In this document: in pieces, positions 1 to 6,319 of the stretch
Position numbering within the stretch: position 1 is the first letter of the stretch
Layout: each line of letters opens with the position of its first letter
From: an uncultured Collinsella sp.
Lineage (GTDB): Bacteria; Actinomycetota; Coriobacteriia; Coriobacteriales; Coriobacteriaceae
Length of the DNA stretch: 6,585 nt
Direction of reading: 5' to 3'
Assembly (NCBI GenBank): GCA_902475825.1
Contig: CABSBA010000089.1
Span: 1 to 6,585 of the forward strand
Made by a program: the position numbers and the translations under genes
The notes under the pieces: model-generated
Told to the model about the DNA's origin: nothing
What the model saw: only the letters and a program-made list of their open reading frames with translations
Databases searched by the model: none

Positions 1-447
1 GCGCATCTGGTGGTGTTCCCCATGTGCGCCATGCCGCTCGTGCTGCTGGCTGCCTCGCGTATGGTGTCGTTCGTCAAGAACTACTTCCTGGAGTACGACG
101 GCCATGACGATGAGCCCAAGCCGTATCTGGGGTTCTTCTTCCAGAGCACGGGCATGGGCCTGATCCTGTCGCTCGTGACCTACCTGTGCGCCCAGCTGGT
201 GCGCACCGCCGCATTCCCCGACGCGTCCATGTTTGAAGAGCAGCTCTTTACCGGCTGCTTTAACATTGCGGCCATCGTTTGCCTGATTGGCAACATGAGC
301 GCCGTGATTTACCTGATGGTGCTGTTCTGGCGTGACGAGCACGACCTCAATACGTCGGGTACCGCCATGAACGTCATTGCCGTCATGATTTCATGCGTGG
401 CGTACTGCATCGCCGCGGTGCTGCTCACCATGTCGGTCATGGGGTAG
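1..447 (+). CDS. Multi-pass membrane protein of unknown function (5' end outside window)
   Basis: I do not recognise this protein. The frame is open to the left edge and ends in TAG at 445-447. GTG codons at 10 and 13 and ATG at 22 are possible starts, but no upstream sequence is available to judge a ribosome site and the first hydrophobic stretch begins at once, so I treat it as the C-terminal part of a longer protein. The 148 visible codons hold four hydrophobic segments: about codons 4-24, 44-67, 82-106 and 122-146. An acidic, charged loop (YDGHDDEPKP, codons 31-40) separates the first two and RDEHD precedes the last. There is no signal peptide, lipobox or catalytic motif that I can see. 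The stop lies 8 bases before the GTG start of the NRAMP-like transporter, on the same strand, so the two are probably co-transcribed. A role as a transporter partner is only a guess from position. Confidence 0.7.
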   Translation, partial: AHLVVFPMCAMPLVLLAASRMVSFVKNYFLEYDGHDDEPKPYLGFFFQSTGMGLILSLVTYLCAQLVRTAAFPDASMFEEQLFTGCFNIAAIVCLIGNMSAVIYLMVLFWRDEHDLNTSGTAMNVIAVMISCVAYCIAAVLLTMSVMG

Positions 448-455
448 ATGGTCGC

Positions 456-1718
456 GTGCAAAACACGAAGCAAAAGGCGAGCACCAAGCAAAAGTTGACC
501 ATCGCGGCCATCTTTGGCGCCATGGGCCCTGGCCTTCTGGCGGCGCTTTCGGGCAATGACGCCGGCGGCATCGCCACGTATTCCAGCGCCGGTGCCAGCT
601 ATGGCTACAAGATGCTGTGGATGCTTCCCGTCATGACCGTGCTGCTTATCGTGACGCAGGAGACTGCGGCGCGTTGTGGCTGCGTCACAGGCAAGGGCCT
701 GGCGTCGCTCATTCGCGAGCGCTTTGGCGTGCGCAGGAGCGTGCTGGCCATGGCGGCGCTGCTGATCGCCAACACGGCCGTGACCATCTCGGAGTTTGCG
801 GGTATCGCGAGCGGCCTTGCCCTCTTTGGCGTGCCGGCGAGCATCTCGGTGCCGCTGGTGGCGCTGCTGGTTTGGATGCTTACCATGTCGGGCAGCTTCC
901 AGCGCATCGAGAAGATTCTGCTGCTGGTGAGCTGCGTGTTTGTGACCTACATCGTCGCTGCATTTATGGCTGGTCCCAGCTGGGGCGAGGTGGCGGTCGA
1001 CCTGGTTGTGCCCAACATCCAAAACGACCCCAGTTACGTGTCGCTTGTGGTCGCAACGATCGGCACCACCATCGCGCCGTGGATGATCTTCTTGGCGCAG
1101 AACAACGTGGTCGATAAGAATGCGGGTGAGGACGATATCGTGCTGCAGCGTATCGACACCGTGAGCGGCTCGATTGCCGCCGATGTCATTGCCGGCTTTA
1201 TTATCATAACGACCGGTACGGTGTTGTTCCCTGCGGGCATTCAGATCAGCGATGCTGCCGACGCCGCCCGCGCGTTGGAGCCCATCGCGGGCCAGTGGTC
1301 CACGGTGCTGTTTGCCTCGGGCCTGGTCGCGGCGAGCTTCTTGGCCGCCTGCGTGCTTCCGGGCGTTACGTCCAGCGCTATCTGCGAGGCATTTGGCTGG
1401 GAGCGCGGTGCCGATCGCAGCTGGGACGAGGCCCCGGTCTATCGCGGCATTATTACGGCTATCATTGGCATCTCTGCCGTGCTGGTGCTCATGCCCGGCG
1501 TCGACCTGTTCCAGATTATGATGACCTCGCAGGTCATCAACGGCGTGCTTTTGCCTGTGGTCCTGGTGTTTCAGGTGCTTATTGCCGCTGATCGACACAT
1601 TATGGGCGCCAACCGCAACGGCCGCGTGTGGAATGTGCTCACCTGGGCGACTATCGGTGTGATTACGGTGCTGACGGTCGTCATGTTTGTTCTGCAAGCG
1701 ATGGGCTACAGCGCGTAG
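456..1718 (+). CDS. NRAMP/SLC11-family divalent metal transporter with non-canonical metal-site motifs
   Basis: A 420-residue polytopic inner-membrane transporter of the LeuT fold. The family moves Mn2+, Fe2+ or related divalent ions, usually with protons. A GPG-LL helix-1 motif begins at residue 24, followed by NDAGG at 34-38, where canonical NRAMPs have DPGN: Asp35 is kept, Pro becomes Ala36 and Asn becomes Gly38. In the sixth helix the canonical MPH is APW (residues 207-209), so the metal-coordinating Met is Ala and the His is Trp. A helix-10 SQV segment with Gln359 is present. About eleven hydrophobic segments and a length near 420 fit the family. I chose GTG456 because it leaves a short basic leader (QNTKQKASTKQK) directly before helix 1; the frame opens earlier (ATG393), but those codons overlap the upstream gene and encode a non-membrane His/Gly/Arg stretch. 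Loss of the Met resembles NRAMP-related magnesium transporters (NRMTs), so substrate cannot be assumed to be Mn or Fe. A terminator follows. Confidence 0.88.
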   Translation: MQNTKQKASTKQKLTIAAIFGAMGPGLLAALSGNDAGGIATYSSAGASYGYKMLWMLPVMTVLLIVTQETAARCGCVTGKGLASLIRERFGVRRSVLAMAALLIANTAVTISEFAGIASGLALFGVPASISVPLVALLVWMLTMSGSFQRIEKILLLVSCVFVTYIVAAFMAGPSWGEVAVDLVVPNIQNDPSYVSLVVATIGTTIAPWMIFLAQNNVVDKNAGEDDIVLQRIDTVSGSIAADVIAGFIIITTGTVLFPAGIQISDAADAARALEPIAGQWSTVLFASGLVAASFLAACVLPGVTSSAICEAFGWERGADRSWDEAPVYRGIITAIIGISAVLVLMPGVDLFQIMMTSQVINGVLLPVVLVFQVLIAADRHIMGANRNGRVWNVLTWATIGVITVLTVVMFVLQAMGYSA

Positions 1719-1735
1719 CGCTTCTTTTGGACTCT

Positions 1736-1772
1736 AAACAGGTCGCCGCCATGGGCTGCGGCCTGTTTTTTT
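1736..1772 (+). terminator. Intrinsic terminator of the NRAMP-like gene
   Basis: An 11-bp stem pairs 1736-1746 (AAACAGGTCGC) with 1758-1768 (GCGGCCTGTTT), with one G-U wobble and an 11-base loop, and runs into seven Ts at 1766-1772. It starts 17 bases after the transporter stop. It lies between two convergent genes. On the minus strand the same stem is followed only by a short T run, so it may act weakly on the acyltransferase transcript too, but that is less certain. Confidence 0.88.
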
Positions 1773-1851
1773 GCCCACGGCCTCTCGGAGTCGGCTCGAA
1801 AAGAGCGATTTTGGGTTGTTTGCTGCGGGTGGAAGCAGATTTGGCTGCGCG

Positions 1852-4068
1852 TTACTTGTCGGTGCCTAGCTTGTGCGGTTTGTAGGCGAGGGCGCTGACG
1901 AGTGCATCGGCAGCGGATTTGACAGCCGCCGGCTGCGGATCGTTAACGTGATCCTCGGGATGCACGGGCAGGTCCTTCTTGACGGCATCGTGGATGAGCT
2001 TAAGGTACTCGGTCACACCCGCGTTCGAGAGGTGCGTGCCATCGCCGTCGAACAGATCATTGCGGTTGGCACTATATCCGTACCAGTCGATAACGCGAAC
2101 GTTTTTGTAGCGCGCGGCGGCGTTGGCGATGGCCTGATTCGTGGACCCGACCCACGGCTGCGGGCTACGCGTGTTTACAAATACGACAATACGCTGCTCG
2201 CCGGCGTCGGCCATGATCGCATCGACCTGGGCGTCCGTTACCAAACCGTTGGTGCCCAGGGCAAAGACCACGATCTTGCCGGCAAGGTTCTGCTGGATAT
2301 AGCCCTCAAATGTCGCGCGGCCCGCATCAAACTGGCGGCCCTTTTCGGCATCGATATGACTGTGCGGGAACACACCGTCAAAGGAATCAACGGCGCGCAG
2401 CGACACGGAGTCACCGATCATCAACAGGTCGTAGGAGCCATCGGGGAAGCCGTCGTTGTCCTTGTCGGTGTCGTCGGCCGCCTGCTGGTCGGTGGGCGCG
2501 GTGTTTTTGGCTTCCTTGTTCAGAACTTCGGCGCCCTCGCCGCTCAGTGCAGACGTTTCGGGCACAAAGATCAGGCCGCCCAGTGCAACGACCAACACGA
2601 CAGTGCAGGCTGCGCAGACAGGGACGTGCGCGCGTGCCCAGTTGGCGGGCGTGGTGGTGCCATCGCGGAATTCGGCGACAGTGCGGCCGAAGGCGCCCTT
2701 CCTAAACGGCGTTTCGATAAAGCGATAGGAGCACTCGGCTACGGTGACCACCACAAGTACCTGTAAGATGTACTGCCACCAGGGCGTATCGCTGATGTTG
2801 GCGACCGGGTTCATAAGCAGCAGCAGTGGATAGTGCCACAGATAGATACTGTACGAGCGCTTACCAACCCACACGAGCGGCTCGGCGGACAGCGCGCGGG
2901 CAACCATTCCCTGGGGCTGCACGCAGGCCGCGATGACCATGAGCGTGAGGATGGAGCATAACAGCGTGCCGCCGCGATACTGAAACGCGGTGTAGCCGTT
3001 GGTGAGCGCGACCATGGCGGCAAGGCCAACAAGACCCACGACGCCCAACACATCGATGGATGCGGGCGAGGACCAAAAGCGCACGAGGGCGCTCGGCTGT
3101 GCCGGGGTGGTATCGGCTGATTCGTCGACCTTCTTGCCAGGCTTGTCCTCGGCGTTCTTGCCATGCTTGGCGGCGCCAGCCAGGCGATTGAGTCCCAAAC
3201 GATGAGCGAGACGCACCGGCGCCAGGTCGCGATCGGGGATAAAGGCCATCCAGGCACCCAGCAGCAGCGAGAACACGCGGGTGTCGGTGCCGTAGTACAC
3301 GCGGCTGGGGTCGGCGGCAGGGTTGTAAAGCACCATCATGGCGAGGGCGGATGCCGCGGCAAGGCCCAGAACCACGCGGCGCGTGTTGGGCTTGCTCACA
3401 TGCATGGATACCATGGCAAACAGCAGTGGCGGCCAAATCAGGTAGAACTGTTCCTCGATGGCAAGCGACCAAAAGTGCGTGAGCGGCGAGGGGTCGCCCA
3501 GAGCATTGAAGTACGAGACGTTTTGGGCAATCTGCCACCAGTTGTTGAAGAACAACAGCGACGGCAGGATGTCGGGGCGCATCTTGGTGAGCATCACGTG
3601 GTTAAAGATGGTGCACAGCGCGCAGGTCACGAACACTACCGTTACCACGGCGGGGACCAGGCGACGGATGCGGCGAATCCAGAAGCTCTTAAGATCGATG
3701 CGGCCGGTCTTAGCGACTTCGTTGAGCAGCAAGCGCGTGATCAGATAGCCCGAAAGCACAAAGAAGATCGTGACGCCGAGCAGGCCGCCCTGAGCCCACG
3801 TGAGGTTGAGGTGATAGAGCACCACTGCGACGACGGCAAGCGTGCGCAGGCCGTCGAGGGCGGGGATATAGCGAGATTTGGGGCGCGTGGGTGCTTGTTC
3901 TTTTGCGGCGCCGTTGGTGCGGGCGCCCTTGTTGGCGGGCACGCGATGAGAGCCTGCGGCACGGCTCGGCTCGGTGGCTTGTCGGCTAGCGCGCGAACGT
4001 TCGTGCGGCGCTCGTTGATCGCTCGCGTGGCGTGAGCTGCGCGAGCTCGATCGCGGGAATTGTTCCAT
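1852..4068 (-). CDS. OatA-like membrane O-acyltransferase: acyltransferase-3 domain fused to SGNH domain
   Basis: A 738-residue two-domain protein expected to carry acetyl groups across the membrane and place them on an envelope glycan; in OatA of Gram-positive bacteria this is the C6 hydroxyl of peptidoglycan MurNAc. Residues 1-66 are a Ser/Arg/Ala-rich basic tail, probably cytosolic and disordered. Residues 67-460 form the acyltransferase-3 membrane domain, with the family's R-x10-H motif (Arg75, His86), FFVLSGYLIT (102-111) and HFWSLAIEEQFYLIWP (198-213). A charged loop at about 299-330 interrupts it. A last membrane helix lies near 482-502. The SGNH domain (about 546-700) has GDS with Ser554, Gly577 followed by RQF, GTN with Asn607, and DGTH with Asp676 and His679, so the catalytic set looks complete. 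The start is ATG at 4068-4066, with a weak GGATGATG site upstream; no better start occurs before the domain. It is monocistronic and convergent with the transporter. The glycan substrate (peptidoglycan or another polymer) cannot be read from sequence. Confidence 0.9.
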   Translation of the reverse strand: MEQFPRSSSRSSRHASDQRAPHERSRASRQATEPSRAAGSHRVPANKGARTNGAAKEQAPTRPKSRYIPALDGLRTLAVVAVVLYHLNLTWAQGGLLGVTIFFVLSGYLITRLLLNEVAKTGRIDLKSFWIRRIRRLVPAVVTVVFVTCALCTIFNHVMLTKMRPDILPSLLFFNNWWQIAQNVSYFNALGDPSPLTHFWSLAIEEQFYLIWPPLLFAMVSMHVSKPNTRRVVLGLAAASALAMMVLYNPAADPSRVYYGTDTRVFSLLLGAWMAFIPDRDLAPVRLAHRLGLNRLAGAAKHGKNAEDKPGKKVDESADTTPAQPSALVRFWSSPASIDVLGVVGLVGLAAMVALTNGYTAFQYRGGTLLCSILTLMVIAACVQPQGMVARALSAEPLVWVGKRSYSIYLWHYPLLLLMNPVANISDTPWWQYILQVLVVVTVAECSYRFIETPFRKGAFGRTVAEFRDGTTTPANWARAHVPVCAACTVVLVVALGGLIFVPETSALSGEGAEVLNKEAKNTAPTDQQAADDTDKDNDGFPDGSYDLLMIGDSVSLRAVDSFDGVFPHSHIDAEKGRQFDAGRATFEGYIQQNLAGKIVVFALGTNGLVTDAQVDAIMADAGEQRIVVFVNTRSPQPWVGSTNQAIANAAARYKNVRVIDWYGYSANRNDLFDGDGTHLSNAGVTEYLKLIHDAVKKDLPVHPEDHVNDPQPAAVKSAADALVSALAYKPHKLGTDK

Positions 4069-4107
4069 AAAACATCATCCAATGACGAGAATAATCAGCA
4101 CGTTTTC

Positions 4108-4113
4108 ATTGTA
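4108..4113 (-). promoter_or_regulatory. Possible -10 element for the acyltransferase gene
   Basis: The minus strand reads TACAAT here, five of six matches to TATAAT, about 40 bases ahead of the acyltransferase start. No convincing -35 hexamer lies 16-18 bases upstream (AAGCAT at 17-base spacing), so this is a weak call. Confidence 0.22.
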
Positions 4114-4132
4114 ACCGCCTGCTCCTGTGAAT

Positions 4133-4151
4133 GCTTGCTGCCGGCGCAAGC
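4133..4151. promoter_or_regulatory. Inverted repeat between divergent genes, candidate operator
   Basis: GCTTGC at 4133-4138 and GCAAGC at 4146-4151 are perfect inverted arms around a 7-base spacer that contains the palindrome GCCGGC (4140-4145). The site ends 11 bases before the candidate -35 of the ribokinase unit and lies upstream of the acyltransferase -10 candidate, so a dimeric regulator bound here could affect either gene. No regulator gene is visible in the window. Confidence 0.3.
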
Positions 4152-4162
4152 TCAAGTGCGCG

Positions 4163-4191
4163 TCCACATCAAAGTGAACTAAAGTTATAGA
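4163..4191 (+). promoter_or_regulatory. Candidate sigma-A-type promoter for the ribokinase/nucleoside hydrolase unit
   Basis: TCCACA (4163-4168, four of six to TTGACA) and TATAGA (4186-4191, four of six to TATAAT) are separated by exactly 17 bases, in an A/T-richer patch inside otherwise GC-rich DNA. Transcription would begin near 4198, leaving a leader of about 57 bases before the ribokinase ATG. Confidence 0.38.
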
Positions 4192-4192
4192 G

Positions 4193-4238
4193 GCGCGAGA
4201 GCGCACGATTGACGGCCAACAGCGGGCGCAGAGCCCGC
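4193..4238 (+). promoter_or_regulatory. Two small hairpins in the ribokinase leader
   Basis: GCGC (4193-4196) and GCGC (4201-4204) close a GAGA loop, a GNRA-type tetraloop. GCGGGC (4222-4227) pairs perfectly with GCCCGC (4233-4238) around GCAGA. The second hairpin ends 4 bases before the Shine-Dalgarno sequence. Neither has a T tract, so they are not terminators; they could affect mRNA stability or ribosome access. The first may straddle the predicted transcription start. Confidence 0.3.
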
Positions 4239-4242
4239 GGAC

Positions 4243-4250
4243 GAGGAGGT
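4243..4250 (+). promoter_or_regulatory. Strong ribosome binding site of the ribokinase gene
   Basis: GAGGAGGT is near-perfect anti-16S complement, with 5 bases between AGGAGG and the ATG at 4255. It fixes the start of this gene. Confidence 0.85.
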
Positions 4251-4254
4251 TTCC

Positions 4255-5250
4255 ATGGCAGATCGCGGCATCGTTGCGGTGTTCGGCAGCATGAACATGG
4301 ACCTTTCGGTGGCGTGCGAGCGCATGCCGCGTGCGGGCGAGACCGTCGGCGGCAGCGGATTTATCAGCAATGCCGGCGGCAAGGGCGCCAATCAGGCCGT
4401 AGCTGCCGCGCGTATGGGCGCGTGCACGCACATGATCGGCGCGGTCGGCTGCGACGCATTCGGCACGTCGCTCGTGGCGGGGCTCCAAGACGCCGGCGTG
4501 GACTGTGGCTTTGTAGCGCGTCGCGATGACGTGGAGACGGGAACGGCGACCATCATTCGCTGCGAGGGCGACAACCGCATCGTGCTGTCGCCGGGCGCCA
4601 ACCATGCGCTTGCGGGCGAGGACGTTGCCTGCGCGCTGAGACGTCTGGTGACCGATGAGCTCGACGGCGACGTCAGCGATATTGCCCCGGCTGCCGGAAG
4701 CGTCTTTATCGCCCAGGGCGAATGTGACCTTGCAGCGACTGCCGAGGCGCTTGTTTGCGCTCACGAGCTGGGGTTCTATACGGTCTTTAATCCGGCGCCT
4801 GCCTGTGAGTTGCCTGCGGAGGTCTGGTCTGCAGTCGACCTGGTCTGCCCCAACGAGACCGAGTGCCAGGTGCTGACGGGCATCTTGCCCGCGGATGATG
4901 CGAGCTGTGTCGCGGCGCTCAATGCCCTGCTCGCCAAGGGTGCCGGAGCTGCGGTCATCACGTTGGGCGGCGCCGGGTCGGTTACGCTTGGCGATGACGG
5001 CGAGCTGCTGCGCATGCCGGCGCTTTCGAGTGCGGTGGTCGATACGACGGCCGCGGGCGATACATTTATCGGTGCGCTTGCCGCGGCTCGTCTGGAGGGC
5101 CTGCCGCTCTTTGAGTGCATGGCGGCGGGCGCACGCGCCTCGGCGGTGACGGTGTCGCGCCTGGGCGCACAGCAGTCGATTCCCACGCGTGCCGAAGTTG
5201 AGCGCGTGTTTGATTTAGACGATTTAGTACAAGACGGAGAAGCGGAGTAG
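4255..5250 (+). CDS. rbsK: Ribokinase, PfkB carbohydrate kinase family
   Basis: A cytosolic kinase that phosphorylates ribose to ribose-5-phosphate using ATP. Residues 11-17 (GSMNMDL) give Asn14 and Asp16, the sugar-binding positions of E. coli Rbs[10 protein letters not shown] (39-47) is PfkB signature 1. Near the middle, IAQGE (152-156) and NPAP (179-182) are present, then PNETE (199-203). DTTAAGDTF (263-271) is signature 2, with the AAGD anion hole and catalytic Asp269; Asp263 fits the monovalent-cation site. At 331 residues it is about 20 longer than E. coli RbsK, mainly from an acidic insert around 128-148. A strong Shine-Dalgarno sequence fixes ATG4255. Its TAG is 4 bases before the next gene's ATG, so it is the first gene of an operon with the nucleoside hydrolase, which would supply ribose. 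Related PfkB kinases acting on other sugars or nucleosides cannot be fully excluded, but AAGD and the N-terminal motif favour ribokinase. Confidence 0.9.
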   Translation: MADRGIVAVFGSMNMDLSVACERMPRAGETVGGSGFISNAGGKGANQAVAAARMGACTHMIGAVGCDAFGTSLVAGLQDAGVDCGFVARRDDVETGTATIIRCEGDNRIVLSPGANHALAGEDVACALRRLVTDELDGDVSDIAPAAGSVFIAQGECDLAATAEALVCAHELGFYTVFNPAPACELPAEVWSAVDLVCPNETECQVLTGILPADDASCVAALNALLAKGAGAAVITLGGAGSVTLGDDGELLRMPALSSAVVDTTAAGDTFIGALAAARLEGLPLFECMAAGARASAVTVSRLGAQQSIPTRAEVERVFDLDDLVQDGEAE

Positions 5251-5254
5251 AACA

Positions 5255-6229
5255 ATGGCAATTAAGAAGCTGATCCTTGATCTGGATATGGGCGTGGACG
5301 ATGCGATGGCGCTTGCCTATGCCATCGCGAGCCCCGAGGTGGAGCTCGTCGGCATTACCACGTGCTTTGGCAACGTGCGCGTCGACCAGTCGGCGCATAA
5401 CTGCTTGGCGGTGCTCGACCTGTTGGGTCGTCCCGAGGTGCCGGTGTACCTGGGTGCCGACCGTCCTCTGCAGGCGACTGAGCCCTATACGCCGCCGGCG
5501 TCCACCGCGCTCATTCACGGCAAGAACGGCATCGGCGGCGCGAGCGTGCCCGCGTCGCCCTACGAGCCGGTGGGGGCGACGTCTGCCGACGGCAACGCTG
5601 CGGTCGATTATCTGATCGATGCCGCGCGCACCTATGGTCCCGATCTGGTTTACGTAGCGACCGGCCCGCTTTCCAACCTGGCGCTTGCCCTGGAGCGCGA
5701 TGCGGCAGCGGTGATGTCTATCGGCCGCGTGGTGGTTATGGGCGGCGCCCTGACCGTGCCCGGCAACGTGAGTGCGGGCGCCGAGGCCAACATGGCAAGT
5801 GATCCCGAGGCGGCCGACGCCGTGCTGCGTTCGGGCCGCAAACTCACTATGGTGGGTTTGGATGTGACGCATCGCGTGGTGCTCACGCGTCGCGACATTG
5901 CCGGCTGGACGGGCTCGGGCACCATGGCGGGCTGCGCATTTGCGAGCATGGTCGAGCACTACATTGGCTCGTACGAGATGAACGCCCCCTACCTTGGTGG
6001 CTGCGCGCTGCACGATCCGCTTGCCGTCGCCGTGGCGATTGACCCCACGCTCGTGGGTGCGCTCGGCTGCAATCTGCGTGTTGATCTGCTGGGCGAGTAT
6101 CGCGGCCGCACCATTTGCGATGAGCACCGCCTGTCCGATCCGGACAAGAGCGCGCTTGTGGCACTGACCGTGGATGCCCCGCGCTTCCTGTCCGAGTTCA
6201 AGACGCGCATGGCCCGTGTCCTTGGCTAA
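5255..6229 (+). CDS. Inosine/uridine-preferring nucleoside hydrolase (IUNH family)
   Basis: A cytosolic Ca2+-dependent N-ribohydrolase that splits nucleosides into free base and ribose. At 324 residues it has the usual length. The N-terminal Asp cluster is D9-L-D11-M-G-V-D15-D16, a variant of the family's DTDPGxDDA. HGKNGIGG lies at 88-95, ATGPLSNLALAL at 135-146, and NVSAGAEANM at 171-180, where the family's AEFN is AEAN with Glu177 and Asn179 kept. The closing LHDPLAV (252-258) gives His253 and Asp254, the proton-donor and calcium positions of the family. All calcium-site residues look intact, so it should be active. Base preference (purine, pyrimidine or both) is not readable. The ATG is preceded by GGAG at 5244-5247 with 7-base spacing, lying inside the end of the ribokinase gene, which suggests translational coupling. 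Released ribose would be the substrate of the upstream kinase. Confidence 0.92.
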   Translation: MAIKKLILDLDMGVDDAMALAYAIASPEVELVGITTCFGNVRVDQSAHNCLAVLDLLGRPEVPVYLGADRPLQATEPYTPPASTALIHGKNGIGGASVPASPYEPVGATSADGNAAVDYLIDAARTYGPDLVYVATGPLSNLALALERDAAAVMSIGRVVVMGGALTVPGNVSAGAEANMASDPEAADAVLRSGRKLTMVGLDVTHRVVLTRRDIAGWTGSGTMAGCAFASMVEHYIGSYEMNAPYLGGCALHDPLAVAVAIDPTLVGALGCNLRVDLLGEYRGRTICDEHRLSDPDKSALVALTVDAPRFLSEFKTRMARVLG

Positions 6230-6255
6230 GTTGTCTTTTTGGACGGGGCTTTTTT
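6211..6255 (+). terminator. Probable intrinsic terminator overlapping the 3' end of the nucleoside hydrolase gene
   Basis: GGCCCGTGTCC (6211-6221, inside the last codons of the hydrolase) can pair with GGACGGGGCT (6241-6250), ten pairs with one bulged G and two G-U wobbles, around a 19-base loop. The stem runs directly into six Ts (6250-6255). The stop codon falls in the loop. The large loop and overlap with coding sequence lower confidence; the stem-plus-T form supports it. Confidence 0.45.
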
Positions 6256-6305
6256 GACTGGTATGATTGGTGCGGCCATTCGAACCAGCTAAAAGAGCCC
6301 CGTCC
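6241..6305. repeat. Perfect 10-bp inverted repeat flanking the luxS promoter
   Basis: GGACGGGGCT (6241-6250) and AGCCCCGTCC (6296-6305) are exact reverse complements. Pairing can extend inward through the T tract at 6251-6255 against AAAAG at 6291-6295, and an inner CTGGT (6258-6262)/ACCAG (6284-6288) pair continues it. The T tract is on the inner side of the stem, so this second pairing is not itself a + strand terminator. The left arm is shared with the terminator stem at 6211-6255. The extended -10 of luxS lies between the arms. Confidence 0.75.
6259..6267 (+). promoter_or_regulatory. Extended -10 promoter for luxS
   Basis: TGGTATGAT reads as TG-N-TATGAT: a full extended -10 motif with five of six matches to TATAAT. 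The best -35 at 17-base spacing is TTGGAC (6239-6244), a poor match that an extended -10 could tolerate. A T-rich patch lies just upstream. Transcription would start near 6274, giving a luxS leader of roughly 58 bases. Confidence 0.48.
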
Positions 6306-6319
6306 CAAATTGACTACCG

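Noticed and set aside
393..455. Earlier ATG start for the NRAMP-like gene
   Set aside because: The extra 21 codons overlap the upstream gene and encode a His/Gly-rich stretch unlike any NRAMP N-terminus; GTG456 fits the spacing after the upstream stop.
309..1697. Long minus-strand open frame (462 codons) antisense to the transporter
   Set aside because: Its product is His/Arg/Gln-rich, lacks any recognisable domain, and mirrors the codon pattern of the real membrane protein on the other strand; it is a GC-bias shadow.
1773..1851. A separate terminator for the acyltransferase on the minus strand
   Set aside because: Only short dyads such as GAGTCGGCTC occur and none is followed by a proper T run; the convergent stem at 1736-1768 is the only plausible shared signal.
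1873..2766. Plus-strand open frame antisense to the acyltransferase C-terminus
   Set aside because: No family motif, while the minus strand carries complete SGNH and acyltransferase motifs here.
3163..4035. Plus-strand open frame antisense to the acyltransferase N-terminal half
   Set aside because: Composition is typical of a shadow frame and it covers the R-x10-H and FFVLSGY motifs of the true gene.
4069..4254. A small gene or RNA between the divergent genes
   Set aside because: No start plus ribosome site followed by a credible reading frame, and no tRNA-like or known RNA fold; the content is explained by promoters and leaders.
5066..6127. Minus-strand open frame antisense to the nucleoside hydrolase
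   Set aside because: His/Arg/Ala-rich with no domain; the plus strand has a full set of hydrolase motifs.
6254..6259. TTGACT as a -35 box for luxS
   Set aside because: Five of six matches, but the hexamer 17 bases downstream (CATTCG) is no -10, and the good TATGAT is only 2 bases away; an extended -10 reading is better.
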